Shown in pieces: positions 26,908 to 35,498 of a DNA stretch of 64,000 nt. The notes under the pieces are model-generated. The model was not told the origin of the DNA, did not search any database, and saw only the letters and a list, made by a program, of their open reading frames with translations. Origin of the DNA: Roseobacter fucihabitans. GTDB lineage: Bacteria; Pseudomonadota; Alphaproteobacteria; Rhodobacterales; Rhodobacteraceae. The stretch spans positions 2,386,501 to 2,450,500 of the forward strand of contig NZ_CP143423.1 of NCBI RefSeq assembly GCF_014337925.2, written 5' to 3'. A program made the translations under genes and the position numbers. Position 1 is the stretch's first letter; each line of letters opens with the position of its first letter.

Positions 26908-27909
26908 ATGACGATCAGAGTTGGTATCAATGGTTTTGGACGCATCGGACGTTGCACGCTATCCTACATCGCGACATCGGGGCGCAACGATATTGATGTG
27001 GTGGCGGTAAATGCCACGGGACCGCTGGAAACGGCGGCGCATCTGATCAAATACGACTCCGTCCATGGCCGTTTCCCCGGTGACGTCATCGTCGGGGCGA
27101 ATTCGCTTGATCTGGGCCGAGGCCCGATCCGGATGATGTCGACTTACGATATGAACGCGCTCGATTGGGGTGATGTTGATGTCGTTTTGGAATGCACCGG
27201 ACAGTTCAACGATGGCGAGAAAGCCAAAACCCATATCGAGCGCGGTGCAAAACGCGTTTTGATCTCCGCGCCGGCCAAACATGTGGACCGCACCATCGTA
27301 TATGGCGTGAACCACCGCGATTTGCTGCCCAGCGATACGATGATATCAAATGGGTCCTGTACCACCAATTGCCTGGCACCTTTGGCCAAGGTCATGGATG
27401 AGGCGATCGGGATCGAACGCGGCATCATGACAACGATCCACTCCTATACGGGCGACCAACCAACGCTGGACCGGCGGCATGATGATCTCTATCGCGCACG
27501 TGCTGCCGCGATGGCCATCATCCCCACCTCCACAGGGGCCGCAAAAGCATTGGGTGAAGTTCTGCCACAGCTTGCCGGGAAACTCGATGGCACCGCGATC
27601 CGTGTGCCGACGCCCAATGTATCGGCCGTTGATCTGACATTTGAAGCCGCGCGTGATGTGACGGTCGAGGAGGTGAACGCCGCCTTGCAAGCCGCGGCGC
27701 TGGGTCCAATGTCCCGCGTTATGGCCTATGACTCAGAGGCAAAGGTGTCGATTGATTTCAACCATACCGAACATAGCTGCATTGTGGCGCCGGATCAGAC
27801 CAAAGTCGTTGCGGGGCGGACGGTACGTGTGCTTGCATGGTATGACAATGAATGGGCGTTTTCTGCCCGTATGGCCGACGTCGCCGTCAGTATGGGCCAT
27901 CTGGGCTGA
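26908..27909 (+). CDS. gap: Glyceraldehyde-3-phosphate dehydrogenase, GapB-like cofactor signature
   Basis: 333 residues from ATG 26908. NAD(P) loop INGFGRIGR, catalytic Cys in NGSCTTNCLAPLA, His in IHSYTGDQPTLD, and C-terminal WYDNEWAFSARMAD are all present. After the second strand it reads VVAVNATGPLETAAHLIKYD, with Ala where NAD-specific enzymes have Asp. The same pattern occurs in Bacillus GapB, the NADP-preferring gluconeogenic enzyme, so a role in gluconeogenesis is inferred. A second GAPDH gene follows about 290 bases downstream. A small hairpin (27914-27927) lies just after the stop. Confidence 0.93.
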   Translation: MTIRVGINGFGRIGRCTLSYIATSGRNDIDVVAVNATGPLETAAHLIKYDSVHGRFPGDVIVGANSLDLGRGPIRMMSTYDMNALDWGDVDVVLECTGQFNDGEKAKTHIERGAKRVLISAPAKHVDRTIVYGVNHRDLLPSDTMISNGSCTTNCLAPLAKVMDEAIGIERGIMTTIHSYTGDQPTLDRRHDDLYRARAAAMAIIPTSTGAAKALGEVLPQLAGKLDGTAIRVPTPNVSAVDLTFEAARDVTVEEVNAALQAAALGPMSRVMAYDSEAKVSIDFNHTEHSCIVAPDQTKVVAGRTVRVLAWYDNEWAFSARMADVAVSMGHLG

Positions 27910-28202
27910 TCTTCCGCAGACTTGCGGGCTCCAGAACAGACTGTCATACGCATCTGTAGTCGGAACCGATCGCGGACCCGACAAAGAGCATTCGGAAGGC
28001 AATCTATGAGGAGTGGCAAGGCCATCGCCCCTGGGCTTATTGTGTTAGTGCTTCTGTTTACGGATCAGTTATTTTTTTGGTGCCGATACCATCGTTTTCA
28101 GGGGCAAAAAACTCTTCGAGTTCAAAGAATGGCTGGCGTTTTGGCGATGAGTCTCAATCAATTTGCAAACAAGCCTGACAACATTTGCAAAGTATACGCA
28201 AA

Positions 28203-29204
28203 ATGAAAATCAGACTGGGAATCAACGGGTTTGGTCGTATTGGGCGGACCGTTCTGCGCGCACTGGTGGAAAGCGGCAGGCGTGAGTTTGAGGTTGTGGC
28301 GGTCAACGATCTGCATCCCAGCGATACTCTGGGCCATCTTTTTGAATATGACAGCCTGCATGGACGCCACCGCCCCGGAGTCCAGATCACCGAAAACACC
28401 ATCGATGTTGGTTTGGGGCCGATACGCGTCACAGCACAACCCGATCCCGCGCTTTTGCCTTGGCAGGACGTTGACATTGCGCTCGAATGTAGCGGCGCTT
28501 TTACGACCCCCGAGGCGGCGTTGCGCCATTTGCAAAATGGGACGCGGCGCGTGTTGCTCTCCGCCCCCGCAAAAGGGGACATAAAGACGGTCGTTTTTGG
28601 CGTCAACGATGAGATCATCACCGCAGAAGACCTGCTGATTTCAAACGCCTCCTGCACGACCAATTGCCTCGTTCCGGTGGCGCAGGTATTGCATGGCACC
28701 TTCGGGATCGAGCGCGGTATGATGACAACCGTACATTGCTATACGGGAAATCAACCGATCCAGGACGCCCCGCATGTCGATCCCAATCGTGGGCGCGCGG
28801 CGGGCCTGTCGATGATCCCGACCACGACCGGCGCCGGGGAAAGCCTCGGGTTGGTCTTGCCTGAGCTCGCCGGTCGGATCACCGCGCAGGCGATCCGGGT
28901 CCCAACGCCCAATGTATCTTGTTGTGACCTCAGTGTGGAACTGCGCCGTGACGTCAGCGTCGGCACCGTCAACGCAGCCTTTGACGCGGCCGCAACCGGT
29001 GCGCTGTCAGGAATCCTTGCGACCACCCCGGACAGGCTGGTGTCTTCGGACCTCAAAAAGGATCCTAACAGTGCGATCATTGCTCTGGATCAGACCCGCG
29101 TACAGAGCGGTTCCTGGGTCCGGGTTTTGGCATGGTATGACAATGAATGGGGATTTTCCAACAGGTTGCTGGACACGGCAGGACGCATGGGCCGCTTTCT
29201 CTAA
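28203..29204 (+). CDS. gap: Glyceraldehyde-3-phosphate dehydrogenase, NAD-type signature
   Basis: 333 residues from ATG 28203 (MKIRLGINGFGRIGR). It has catalytic Cys in NASCTTNCLVPVAQ, His in VHCYTGNQPIQD, and WYDNEWGFSNRLLD. The cofactor strand reads VVAVNDLHPSDTLGHLFEYD with the Asp that favours NAD, so this is the likely glycolytic partner of the GapB-like upstream gene. The 293 bases between the genes contain only a doubtful 66-codon frame (28006-28206). Its TAA overlaps the convergent coaD stop. Confidence 0.93.
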   Translation: MKIRLGINGFGRIGRTVLRALVESGRREFEVVAVNDLHPSDTLGHLFEYDSLHGRHRPGVQITENTIDVGLGPIRVTAQPDPALLPWQDVDIALECSGAFTTPEAALRHLQNGTRRVLLSAPAKGDIKTVVFGVNDEIITAEDLLISNASCTTNCLVPVAQVLHGTFGIERGMMTTVHCYTGNQPIQDAPHVDPNRGRAAGLSMIPTTTGAGESLGLVLPELAGRITAQAIRVPTPNVSCCDLSVELRRDVSVGTVNAAFDAAATGALSGILATTPDRLVSSDLKKDPNSAIIALDQTRVQSGSWVRVLAWYDNEWGFSNRLLDTAGRMGRFL

Positions 29205-29698
29205 ATCTTGCCCAACCGCGCCATGAGCTGTGATCGCACCTGCGGCGTCACAAATTTACTGACATCCCCATCCAGACGCGCAATCTCCTTGACGAGCTTG
29301 CTTGCAATTGCCTGATGTTGTGCCTCCGCCATCAGGAAAATCGTCTCAATCCCATCATCCAGCTGGCGGTTCATGCCAACCATTTGATATTCGTATTCGA
29401 AATCCGCAACCGCACGCAGCCCGCGCAGGATGATCTGCGCCCCGACGTCACGCGCGCAGTCAATCAGCAGATTTTCAAAGGGGTGCACGATAATTTCAAT
29501 GCCTTGCTGCGCGGCCAGGCCTGCACATTCGGCCTCCACCATCGCGACACGTTCTTCGAAATCAAACAGCGGCCCCTTGTCGCGATTTATTGCAACACCG
29601 ATGACGAGACGATCCACCAAGGTGCTTGCCCGTCTGATAATATCGAGATGGCCCAATGTGATGGGATCAAAAGTGCCCGGATAGAGGCCAACACGCAT
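29201..29698 (-). CDS. coaD: Phosphopantetheine adenylyltransferase CoaD
   Basis: 165 residues from ATG 29698 (MRVGLYPGTFDPITLGHLDI). It carries out the fourth step of coenzyme A synthesis, making dephospho-CoA from phosphopantetheine and ATP. The nucleotidyltransferase motif T/H-x-G-H is in TFDPITLGHLDII, phosphopantetheine contacts lie in QIILRGLRAVADFEYEYQM, and the C-terminal ATP loop is IASKLVKEIARLDGDVSKFV (relatives have ISSxxVKE). The frame is open to 29749, but the family starts here. Confidence 0.96.
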   Translation of the reverse strand: MRVGLYPGTFDPITLGHLDIIRRASTLVDRLVIGVAINRDKGPLFDFEERVAMVEAECAGLAAQQGIEIIVHPFENLLIDCARDVGAQIILRGLRAVADFEYEYQMVGMNRQLDDGIETIFLMAEAQHQAIASKLVKEIARLDGDVSKFVTPQVRSQLMARLGKI

Positions 29699-29798
29699 GT
29701 GGTCTCTCCTGTAATTAGATTTGGTCACAAACGACCACTTTGCGTCCATGATTGCAAGCCATTTACCGCGACTAAGACAGGCAATGGATTACATTAAA

Positions 29799-30233
29799 TC
29801 AATGCCCCATGATCATGCCTTCAAGGGCATTTTTCTCCATCGACAGCTCCATGAGCTTTGCCTTGACCACATCGCCTAGCGAAATGACCCCGATCAATAC
29901 ACCGGCATTCAGCACTGGCATGTGACGAAACCGCCCATCGGTCATCTGCTGCAAGACCGAATCTGCGGCCTCCTCCTGTCCACAGGTCACAAGCCTTGTG
30001 GTCATCAGGGTTTCGACGGTATGGCTCAGACACCCCGCCCCCCGCGCACCGATCTCGCGCACTATATCGCGTTCAGACAGAATGCCATCCGCCGTCGCAC
30101 CATCGCGTGACACCACGACCGTACCAATCCGCTTTTCCGAGAGGATCTTGGCGGCCTCCGCAATGGACAATGTAGGGGAAACCGTCACAACGTCTTGCTG
30201 TGCCTTGGTTTTCAGGATCTGGGATACCAACAT
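29799..30233 (-). CDS. CBS-domain protein
   Basis: 144 residues containing two CBS repeats and little else: TVSPTLSIAEAAKILSEKRI plus GTVVVSRDGATADGILSERD, then TLMTTRLVTCGQEEAADSVL plus RFRHMPVLNAGVLIGVISLG. Stand-alone CBS pairs of this size bind adenine nucleotides and act as energy sensors or regulators of partner enzymes. The partner is unknown. It is monocistronic, between coaD and the LysR gene. Confidence 0.9.
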   Translation of the reverse strand: MLVSQILKTKAQQDVVTVSPTLSIAEAAKILSEKRIGTVVVSRDGATADGILSERDIVREIGARGAGCLSHTVETLMTTRLVTCGQEEAADSVLQQMTDGRFRHMPVLNAGVLIGVISLGDVVKAKLMELSMEKNALEGMIMGH

Positions 30234-30293
30234 GCCGGACCTCCTTAAAACGTGTTGAAGACAAAACCAGCGTCACCGCAAAGCGTCCTCAAG

Positions 30294-31190
30294 TCAAGCC
30301 AGCCCTTCCAATCGCGCCACTTCCGCCCGCAACCCGGTACTCAGCGCCTGCGCAAAACGGCTCAAACGCGGGTTACGCTGATCATCCGTGTGGCGAATGA
30401 GATAGAAAGCGCGTGTCAGGCTGATCTGATCGATCAGGATCCGCCGCACGCCCGGCATTGCAGGGATTGAAAAATCATGGGCGACCCCGACGCCGCCGCC
30501 CTGCCGGATCCAGTTGATCTGCACCGACACTGAATTTGACGCCAAGGGTACCCGCGTGATGCCCAGGTCGCCAAGATAGTCCAACTCGCGATCGAAAATC
30601 ATGTCCGGGATGTAGCCGACAAGCCTGTGATGCTTGAGATCAGAAGCGGATTGGATAGGCGGATGCGCCGCCAGATAGGCCTCAGATGCGGCCAGATGCA
30701 AATGATACTCGGTGATCTTCTGCACGACCAGCCGCCCTGCAGTGGGCGCGCTCACAGCAATCGCCATATCCGCCTCGCGTCGCGACAGGTTGAACACCCT
30801 TGGCAATGCGACGATCTGAATATCGAGATCCGGGTTGTCATCCGAAATGGCCGCGCAGACCTGCGGCAACAGATAATTGGCGCTGCCATCCGGTGCGCCG
30901 ATGCGAATTTGTCCGGTCAATCGATCCGTTGTGTCCGGCAACTCAGCGATCGCACTGCGCATTGCGCGCTCCGCCGTTTCTGCCCTGCTCAATAGGGCGG
31001 CCCCTGCATCGGTGAGGCTGTAGCCTTGGGGTGATTTTGCAAATAGCGTGGCCTGCAATGCCGCCTCCAGCCGCTGCATTCTGCGCCCCACGGTGGCCGG
31101 ATCAAGTCGCAAGACCTTGCCGGCCCCTGACAGGGTTTCTTCGCGCGCAACCGCCAGAAACAAGCGCAGGTCATCCCAATTGGTATACAA
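30294..31190 (-). CDS. LysR family transcriptional regulator, divergent to mmsA
   Basis: 298 residues from TTG at 31188-31190, chosen because ggagaggg lies six bases upstream and the protein then has the family's normal length; an open frame to 31427 adds unlikely sequence. The N-terminal winged helix reads WDDLRLFLAVAREETLSGAG, KVLRLDPATVGRRMQRLEAA, and the C-terminal periplasmic-binding-like effector domain follows (GQIRIGAPDGSANYLLPQVC). It is divergent from mmsA with about 200 bases between, so it likely controls that gene, perhaps in response to a branched-chain catabolite. Confidence 0.9.
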   Translation of the reverse strand: MYTNWDDLRLFLAVAREETLSGAGKVLRLDPATVGRRMQRLEAALQATLFAKSPQGYSLTDAGAALLSRAETAERAMRSAIAELPDTTDRLTGQIRIGAPDGSANYLLPQVCAAISDDNPDLDIQIVALPRVFNLSRREADMAIAVSAPTAGRLVVQKITEYHLHLAASEAYLAAHPPIQSASDLKHHRLVGYIPDMIFDRELDYLGDLGITRVPLASNSVSVQINWIRQGGGVGVAHDFSIPAMPGVRRILIDQISLTRAFYLIRHTDDQRNPRLSRFAQALSTGLRAEVARLEGLA

Positions 31191-31393
31191 ACTGAACCCT
31201 CTCCGGACATAATGCGGCACCGCTCGCCCCCATAAGAGGCGAGCATAATGCAAAAACGCAAAATAACTTTGCCACCTTGCCTCTTTCACCTTGGTTTTTG
31301 CAAGCCTATGGTGCCCAACAAGAACGACTCCCCGCTTTTGTGCGGCGGTCCAACACGTAATACAATGACGGCACCCTGAATTCGGAGAAGACC

Positions 31394-32893
31394 ATGCAAG
31401 AATTAACCCACTACCTGAACGGCGCACATGTCAAAGGCACCTCCGGGCGCTTTGCAGACGTCATGAACCCGGCGACGGGTGAGGTTCAAGCCAAATGCCC
31501 CCTCGCCTCCAAGGCCGAAGTCGAGCAGGCCGTGGCCATCGCCGCCGCCGCGCAACCGGCATGGGCCGCCGTGAACCCGCAGCGCCGGGCGCGCGTCATG
31601 ATGAAATTCGTGGATTTGCTGAACCGCGACATGGACAAGCTGGCCGAGGCGCTCAGCCGTGAACACGGCAAGACGCTGCCGGATGCGGCCGGCGACGTGC
31701 AACGCGGGCTCGAAGTGGTGGAATATTGCATCGGCGCGCCGCAGCTGCTCAAGGGCGACTATACCGATAGCGCGGGCCCCGGCATCGACATGTATTCCAT
31801 GCGACAGGCGCTTGGCGTGACGGCCGGAATCACGCCGTTTAACTTCCCTGCGATGATCCCGATGTGGATGTTTGCGCCCGCCATCGCCTGCGGCAACGCC
31901 TTCATCCTCAAACCCTCCGAGCGGGACCCTTCCGTGCCCTTGATGCTGGCGGAATTGATGGAAGAGGCCGGTCTGCCCAAGGGCATCCTGCAAGTGGTGA
32001 ATGGTGACAAAGAAGCCGTCGACGCCCTATTGCACGACGAGATCGTGCAATCCATCGGCTTCGTCGGCTCCACGGCGATTGCTGAATATATCTACGGCAC
32101 AGGCTGCGCGAACGGCAAGCGCGTCCAGTGTTTTGGCGGTGCCAAGAACCACATGATCATTATGCCCGACGCCGATTTGGACCAAGCAGCGGATGCGTTG
32201 ATCGGCGCCGGATACGGGGCGGCGGGCGAACGCTGCATGGCGATCTCGGTGGCCGTACCCGTCGGAGATGAAACTGCGGACCGGCTGATCGAAAAGCTGG
32301 TGCCGCGTATCGAAAAGCTGAAAGTTGGCCCCTATACGGCGGGCGCGGACGTGGATTACGGCCCTGTCGTCACGGCGGCCGCCAAGGCGAATATCGAGCG
32401 TCTTGTGCAAACCGGTATTGATCAGGGCGCGAAACTGGTCGTGGATGGGCGCAATTTTAACCTGCAAGGCTATGAGGACGGTTTTTTTGTCGGCCCGCAT
32501 CTGTTTGATCACGTGACCAAGGATATGGACATTTATAAGCATGAGATCTTCGGTCCGGTCTTGTCGACCGTGCGGGCACAAAGTTATGAGGAGGCCCTGG
32601 GTCTGGCCATGGATCACGAATATGGCAACGGAACCGCAATCTTTACCCGCGACGGCGATGCGGCGCGCGATTTTGCCAACCGGGTCAATGTGGGCATGAT
32701 CGGTGTGAATGTGCCAATCCCCGTTCCGCTGGCTTATCACACGTTCGGCGGATGGAAAAAATCCATGTTTGGCGATTTGAACCAGCATGGGCCAGATGCG
32801 TTCAAATTCTACACGCGTACAAAAACCATCACGTCACGCTGGCCCTCCGGCATCAAGGAAGGTGGCGAATTCAACTTCAAGCCGATGGAATAA
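31394..32893 (+). CDS. mmsA: Methylmalonate-semialdehyde dehydrogenase (CoA-acylating) MmsA
   Basis: 499 residues. It oxidises methylmalonate semialdehyde to propionyl-CoA (or malonate semialdehyde to acetyl-CoA) at the end of valine and inositol breakdown. Aldehyde dehydrogenase features are LGVTAGITPFNFPAMIPMWM, ILKPSERDPSVPLMLAELME, GSTAIAEYIYGTGCANGKRV, catalytic Cys in GAAGERCMAISVAVPVG, and the family's FGGWKKSMFGDLNQHGPDAF. The catalytic Glu of other aldehyde dehydrogenases is replaced, as usual for MmsA. It stands with a divergent LysR gene and, about 600 bases on, the fused valine-pathway gene. Confidence 0.95.
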   Translation: MQELTHYLNGAHVKGTSGRFADVMNPATGEVQAKCPLASKAEVEQAVAIAAAAQPAWAAVNPQRRARVMMKFVDLLNRDMDKLAEALSREHGKTLPDAAGDVQRGLEVVEYCIGAPQLLKGDYTDSAGPGIDMYSMRQALGVTAGITPFNFPAMIPMWMFAPAIACGNAFILKPSERDPSVPLMLAELMEEAGLPKGILQVVNGDKEAVDALLHDEIVQSIGFVGSTAIAEYIYGTGCANGKRVQCFGGAKNHMIIMPDADLDQAADALIGAGYGAAGERCMAISVAVPVGDETADRLIEKLVPRIEKLKVGPYTAGADVDYGPVVTAAAKANIERLVQTGIDQGAKLVVDGRNFNLQGYEDGFFVGPHLFDHVTKDMDIYKHEIFGPVLSTVRAQSYEEALGLAMDHEYGNGTAIFTRDGDAARDFANRVNVGMIGVNVPIPVPLAYHTFGGWKKSMFGDLNQHGPDAFKFYTRTKTITSRWPSGIKEGGEFNFKPME

Positions 32894-32900
32894 AAGAATT

Positions 32901-32923
32901 GGGGCGGTTCAAAGAACCGCCCC
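32901..32923. terminator. Terminator after mmsA
   Basis: ggggcggttc (32901-32910) pairs perfectly with gaaccgcccc (32914-32923) around a 3-base loop, seven bases after the mmsA stop. No strong T-run follows. It could act on both strands. Confidence 0.75.
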
Positions 32924-33507
32924 GAACCGTTTAAAATTCGTCTCTTTCAAATATTCCACGGCATCCTTCGATGCCACACCCCCGTGTTACCGAGAGCAAC
33001 ATCCAGCAATCAGCCGGAATCCCAATTACCCGTCCTTCGGTTATATCCACCACCCTAGGCTCCGAACCCTCGCACGACTTCATGCAAGACAAAACTCCAA
33101 TGTGGCGACCCCGAAAGCGAAAACATTCGCTACCCAGCGGAAATATACCACAAGCGGAGTTTTGCCGCAAAGGATAACGTTCGAAAAATATTGCGCGGCT
33201 GGGCAGGATAATAACTCCATCTTACCGAGTAAAATTGGCCTTTCTTTTCATCACTTTGACGTTCAGAGTTTTATATTTTCATAATGTCAACCTAAGATTG
33301 AAATTTCATAAATCGGCGATGTGATTCAGCTTAAAATCGATCAAAATTTACAGATTTCCCGTATTACGATCTTTTTGCTTGACGTAATGATTCGAGGATT
33401 CTGTCATCGCACTATCGCGATGATACAACTTCATCGCTCAGCGCACCTTGAAAGCGGTGACCTGCCGCGCGATACATGAGCGAAACCGGTTTCGGGGATG
33501 GTTCGCA
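32924..33507. other. Long AT-rich intergenic region between mmsA and the fused valine-catabolism gene
   Basis: About 580 bases. In related genomes an acyl-CoA dehydrogenase gene is often found between mmsA and the hydrolase; it is absent here. A minus-strand frame (32931-33170, 79 codons, Cys-rich, with RVVDITEGRVIGIPADCWML) ends next to the mmsA terminator and might be a small gene, but has no clear start. The right half is AT-rich and probably holds the promoter of the next gene (ttgacg near 33379). No RNA gene is recognised. Confidence 0.4.
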
Positions 33508-35433
33508 GTGAAAGACATTAAAATCAAGGTGACCGGCACGACAGGACGCATCACGCTTGACCGCCCGGATGCGTTGAACGCGGTAACCTATCAGATGTGT
33601 CTCGCGATCGAAACGGCGCTCGACACCTGGCGCGAAGACACGGGTGTGAGCCAAGTGGTGCTGGACGGCGCTGGGGAACGGGCCTTCTGTTCAGGGGGTG
33701 ATATTGCGGAACTTTACGCTGCGGGGTTACGGTGGGATTTCGGCTTCGGACAAAGGTTCTGGGCGGATGAATACAGGTTAAACGCGAAAATCTTTGCCTA
33801 CCCCAAGCCAATTATTTCATTTCTACAGGGGTTCACGATGGGTGGCGGGGTCGGGATCGGCTGTCACGGCTCCCATCGCATCGTCGGCGAAAGTAGCAAG
33901 ATCGCGATGCCTGAATGCGGTATCGGCCTCGTTCCGGACGTTGGCGGCAGCCTTATGCTTGCGCTGGCACCGGGGCGGCTGGGCGAATACTTGGCTTTGA
34001 CGGCAGCGCGGATGTCAGCGGGTGATGCTATTCTTGCCGGATTTGCTGATTTATTCATACCGCAGGCGCATTGGCCCGATTTAATCCGACGACTGGAAAA
34101 CGGCGAAACGCCCGAGTGCCTTCAAGCAGCCAGCGCACCTGCCCCCGCAGAGGGTCTTGCAGGATTACAACCCCTGATTGATAGCCACTTTGGCGGGGAA
34201 ACACTGGGGGACATCCAGAACAGTTTGCAACGCGACCATAGCGACTTTGCAAAGCAGGCGACAAAGAGTCTTCGCCGCAACAGCCCGCTCTCCATGGCCT
34301 GCGCGGTGGAGATCATCCACCGATTGCGCGGCCCCTCCGCGAGCATCGAAAAAGCTCTCGACCTTGAATATCGCTTCACATCACGCGCCATGGAGCACGG
34401 TGATTTCATCGAAGGTATCCGCGCCGCGATCATAGACAAGGATCGCAAGCCAAACTGGCAATATGCAAACAGAAATGTTCCCGCGATTGCGGTCAGTAAA
34501 ATGCTTATGCCTTTGGGAGAAAACACATTGAAACTGGAGGAGACACGCATGAGCGCGATCAAGGTTGGGTTTATCGGGTTGGGAAATATGGGCGCGCCTA
34601 TGGCGGCAAATCTGGCCAGAGCGGGGTGTATCGTGAGCGGTTTTGACACCGCTTTAACATCACCCGAGGGCGTCACAATTGTATCCGACCCCGCCGCTGC
34701 GGCGCAGAATGCCGATGTCGTCATCACCATGCTTCCCAACGGCGCGATCCTGAAGCAGGTTGCGGCTTGCGTTCTGCCGACCATGCCCAAGGGCGCGTTG
34801 TTGCTGGATTGCTCCACCGTGGACGTGGAGAGCGCGCGCGATGTGGCCGCACAGGCGGAAGACGCCGGTATCCTGTTTGTTGATGCGCCGGTTTCTGGCG
34901 GGATCGGCGGCGCGGCGGCGGGCAGTTTGACCTTCATGGCGGGCGGCAGTGACACGGCGTTCGCCAAAGCAAAGCCGATGTTCGATATCATGGGTCAGAA
35001 GTCCGTCCATTGCGGTGCATCCGGTGCAGGTCAAGCTGCCAAGATCTGCAATAATATGATCCTGGGGGCCACGATGGTGGCAACATGTGAAGCTTTTGCC
35101 CTTGCCGATAAACTTGGACTGGATCGCCAAAAGATGTTTGACGTCGTCAGCACCTCCTCAGGGAGCAGTTGGTCGATGAACACCTATTGCCCGGCACCAG
35201 GCATTGGCCCAGAGACGCCCGCAGATAATGAATATACCCCCGGCTTTGCATCGGAACTTATGGTAAAAGACCTCGGCTTGTCTCAACAGGCCGCGGCGGC
35301 CGTAGATGCGGATACGCCAATGGGCGCATTGGCTCTTGCGCTCTACACCCGATTTGTCGAGGAGGAGGAGGGTTTGGGCAAGGATTTCTCCGCCATGTTG
35401 CCGCGATTTGTCGCGCGCAGCAGGCCCAGCTAG
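33508..35433 (+). CDS. Fusion of 3-hydroxyisobutyryl-CoA hydrolase and 3-hydroxyisobutyrate dehydrogenase
   Basis: 641 residues from GTG 33508 (ggggatgg upstream). Residues 1 to about 348 are a crotonase-fold hydrolase of the HIBYL-CoA type: ITLDRPDALNAVTYQM, RAFCSGGDIAELYAAG, FLQGFTMGGGVGIGCHGSHR, MPECGIGLVPDVGGSLML, and HGDFIEGIRAAIIDKDRKP. Residues from about 350 are a complete MmsB dehydrogenase: KVGFIGLGNMGAPMAANLAR, DAPVSGGIGGAAAGSLTFMA, catalytic Lys in GQAAKICNNMILGATM. These are consecutive steps of valine breakdown, normally two proteins. The join reads LGENTLKLEETRMSAIK; an internal ggagg and ATG (34550) remain, so separate MmsB may also be made. Loss of a single stop codon would explain it. 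Confidence 0.85.
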   Translation: MKDIKIKVTGTTGRITLDRPDALNAVTYQMCLAIETALDTWREDTGVSQVVLDGAGERAFCSGGDIAELYAAGLRWDFGFGQRFWADEYRLNAKIFAYPKPIISFLQGFTMGGGVGIGCHGSHRIVGESSKIAMPECGIGLVPDVGGSLMLALAPGRLGEYLALTAARMSAGDAILAGFADLFIPQAHWPDLIRRLENGETPECLQAASAPAPAEGLAGLQPLIDSHFGGETLGDIQNSLQRDHSDFAKQATKSLRRNSPLSMACAVEIIHRLRGPSASIEKALDLEYRFTSRAMEHGDFIEGIRAAIIDKDRKPNWQYANRNVPAIAVSKMLMPLGENTLKLEETRMSAIKVGFIGLGNMGAPMAANLARAGCIVSGFDTALTSPEGVTIVSDPAAAAQNADVVITMLPNGAILKQVAACVLPTMPKGALLLDCSTVDVESARDVAAQAEDAGILFVDAPVSGGIGGAAAGSLTFMAGGSDTAFAKAKPMFDIMGQKSVHCGASGAGQAAKICNNMILGATMVATCEAFALADKLGLDRQKMFDVVSTSSGSSWSMNTYCPAPGIGPETPADNEYTPGFASELMVKDLGLSQQAAAAVDADTPMGALALALYTRFVEEEEGLGKDFSAMLPRFVARSRPS

Positions 35434-35498
35434 GTCGCAAACAGACCGCCACCTCCAGAAAAGCAAGGTAGAATTGCGGCAAATAACAGCGAGCCGCG

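Noticed and set aside
28006-28206. 66-codon frame between the two GAPDH genes
   Set aside because: Weak start, one hydrophobic stretch only, overlaps the second GAPDH start; not convincing.
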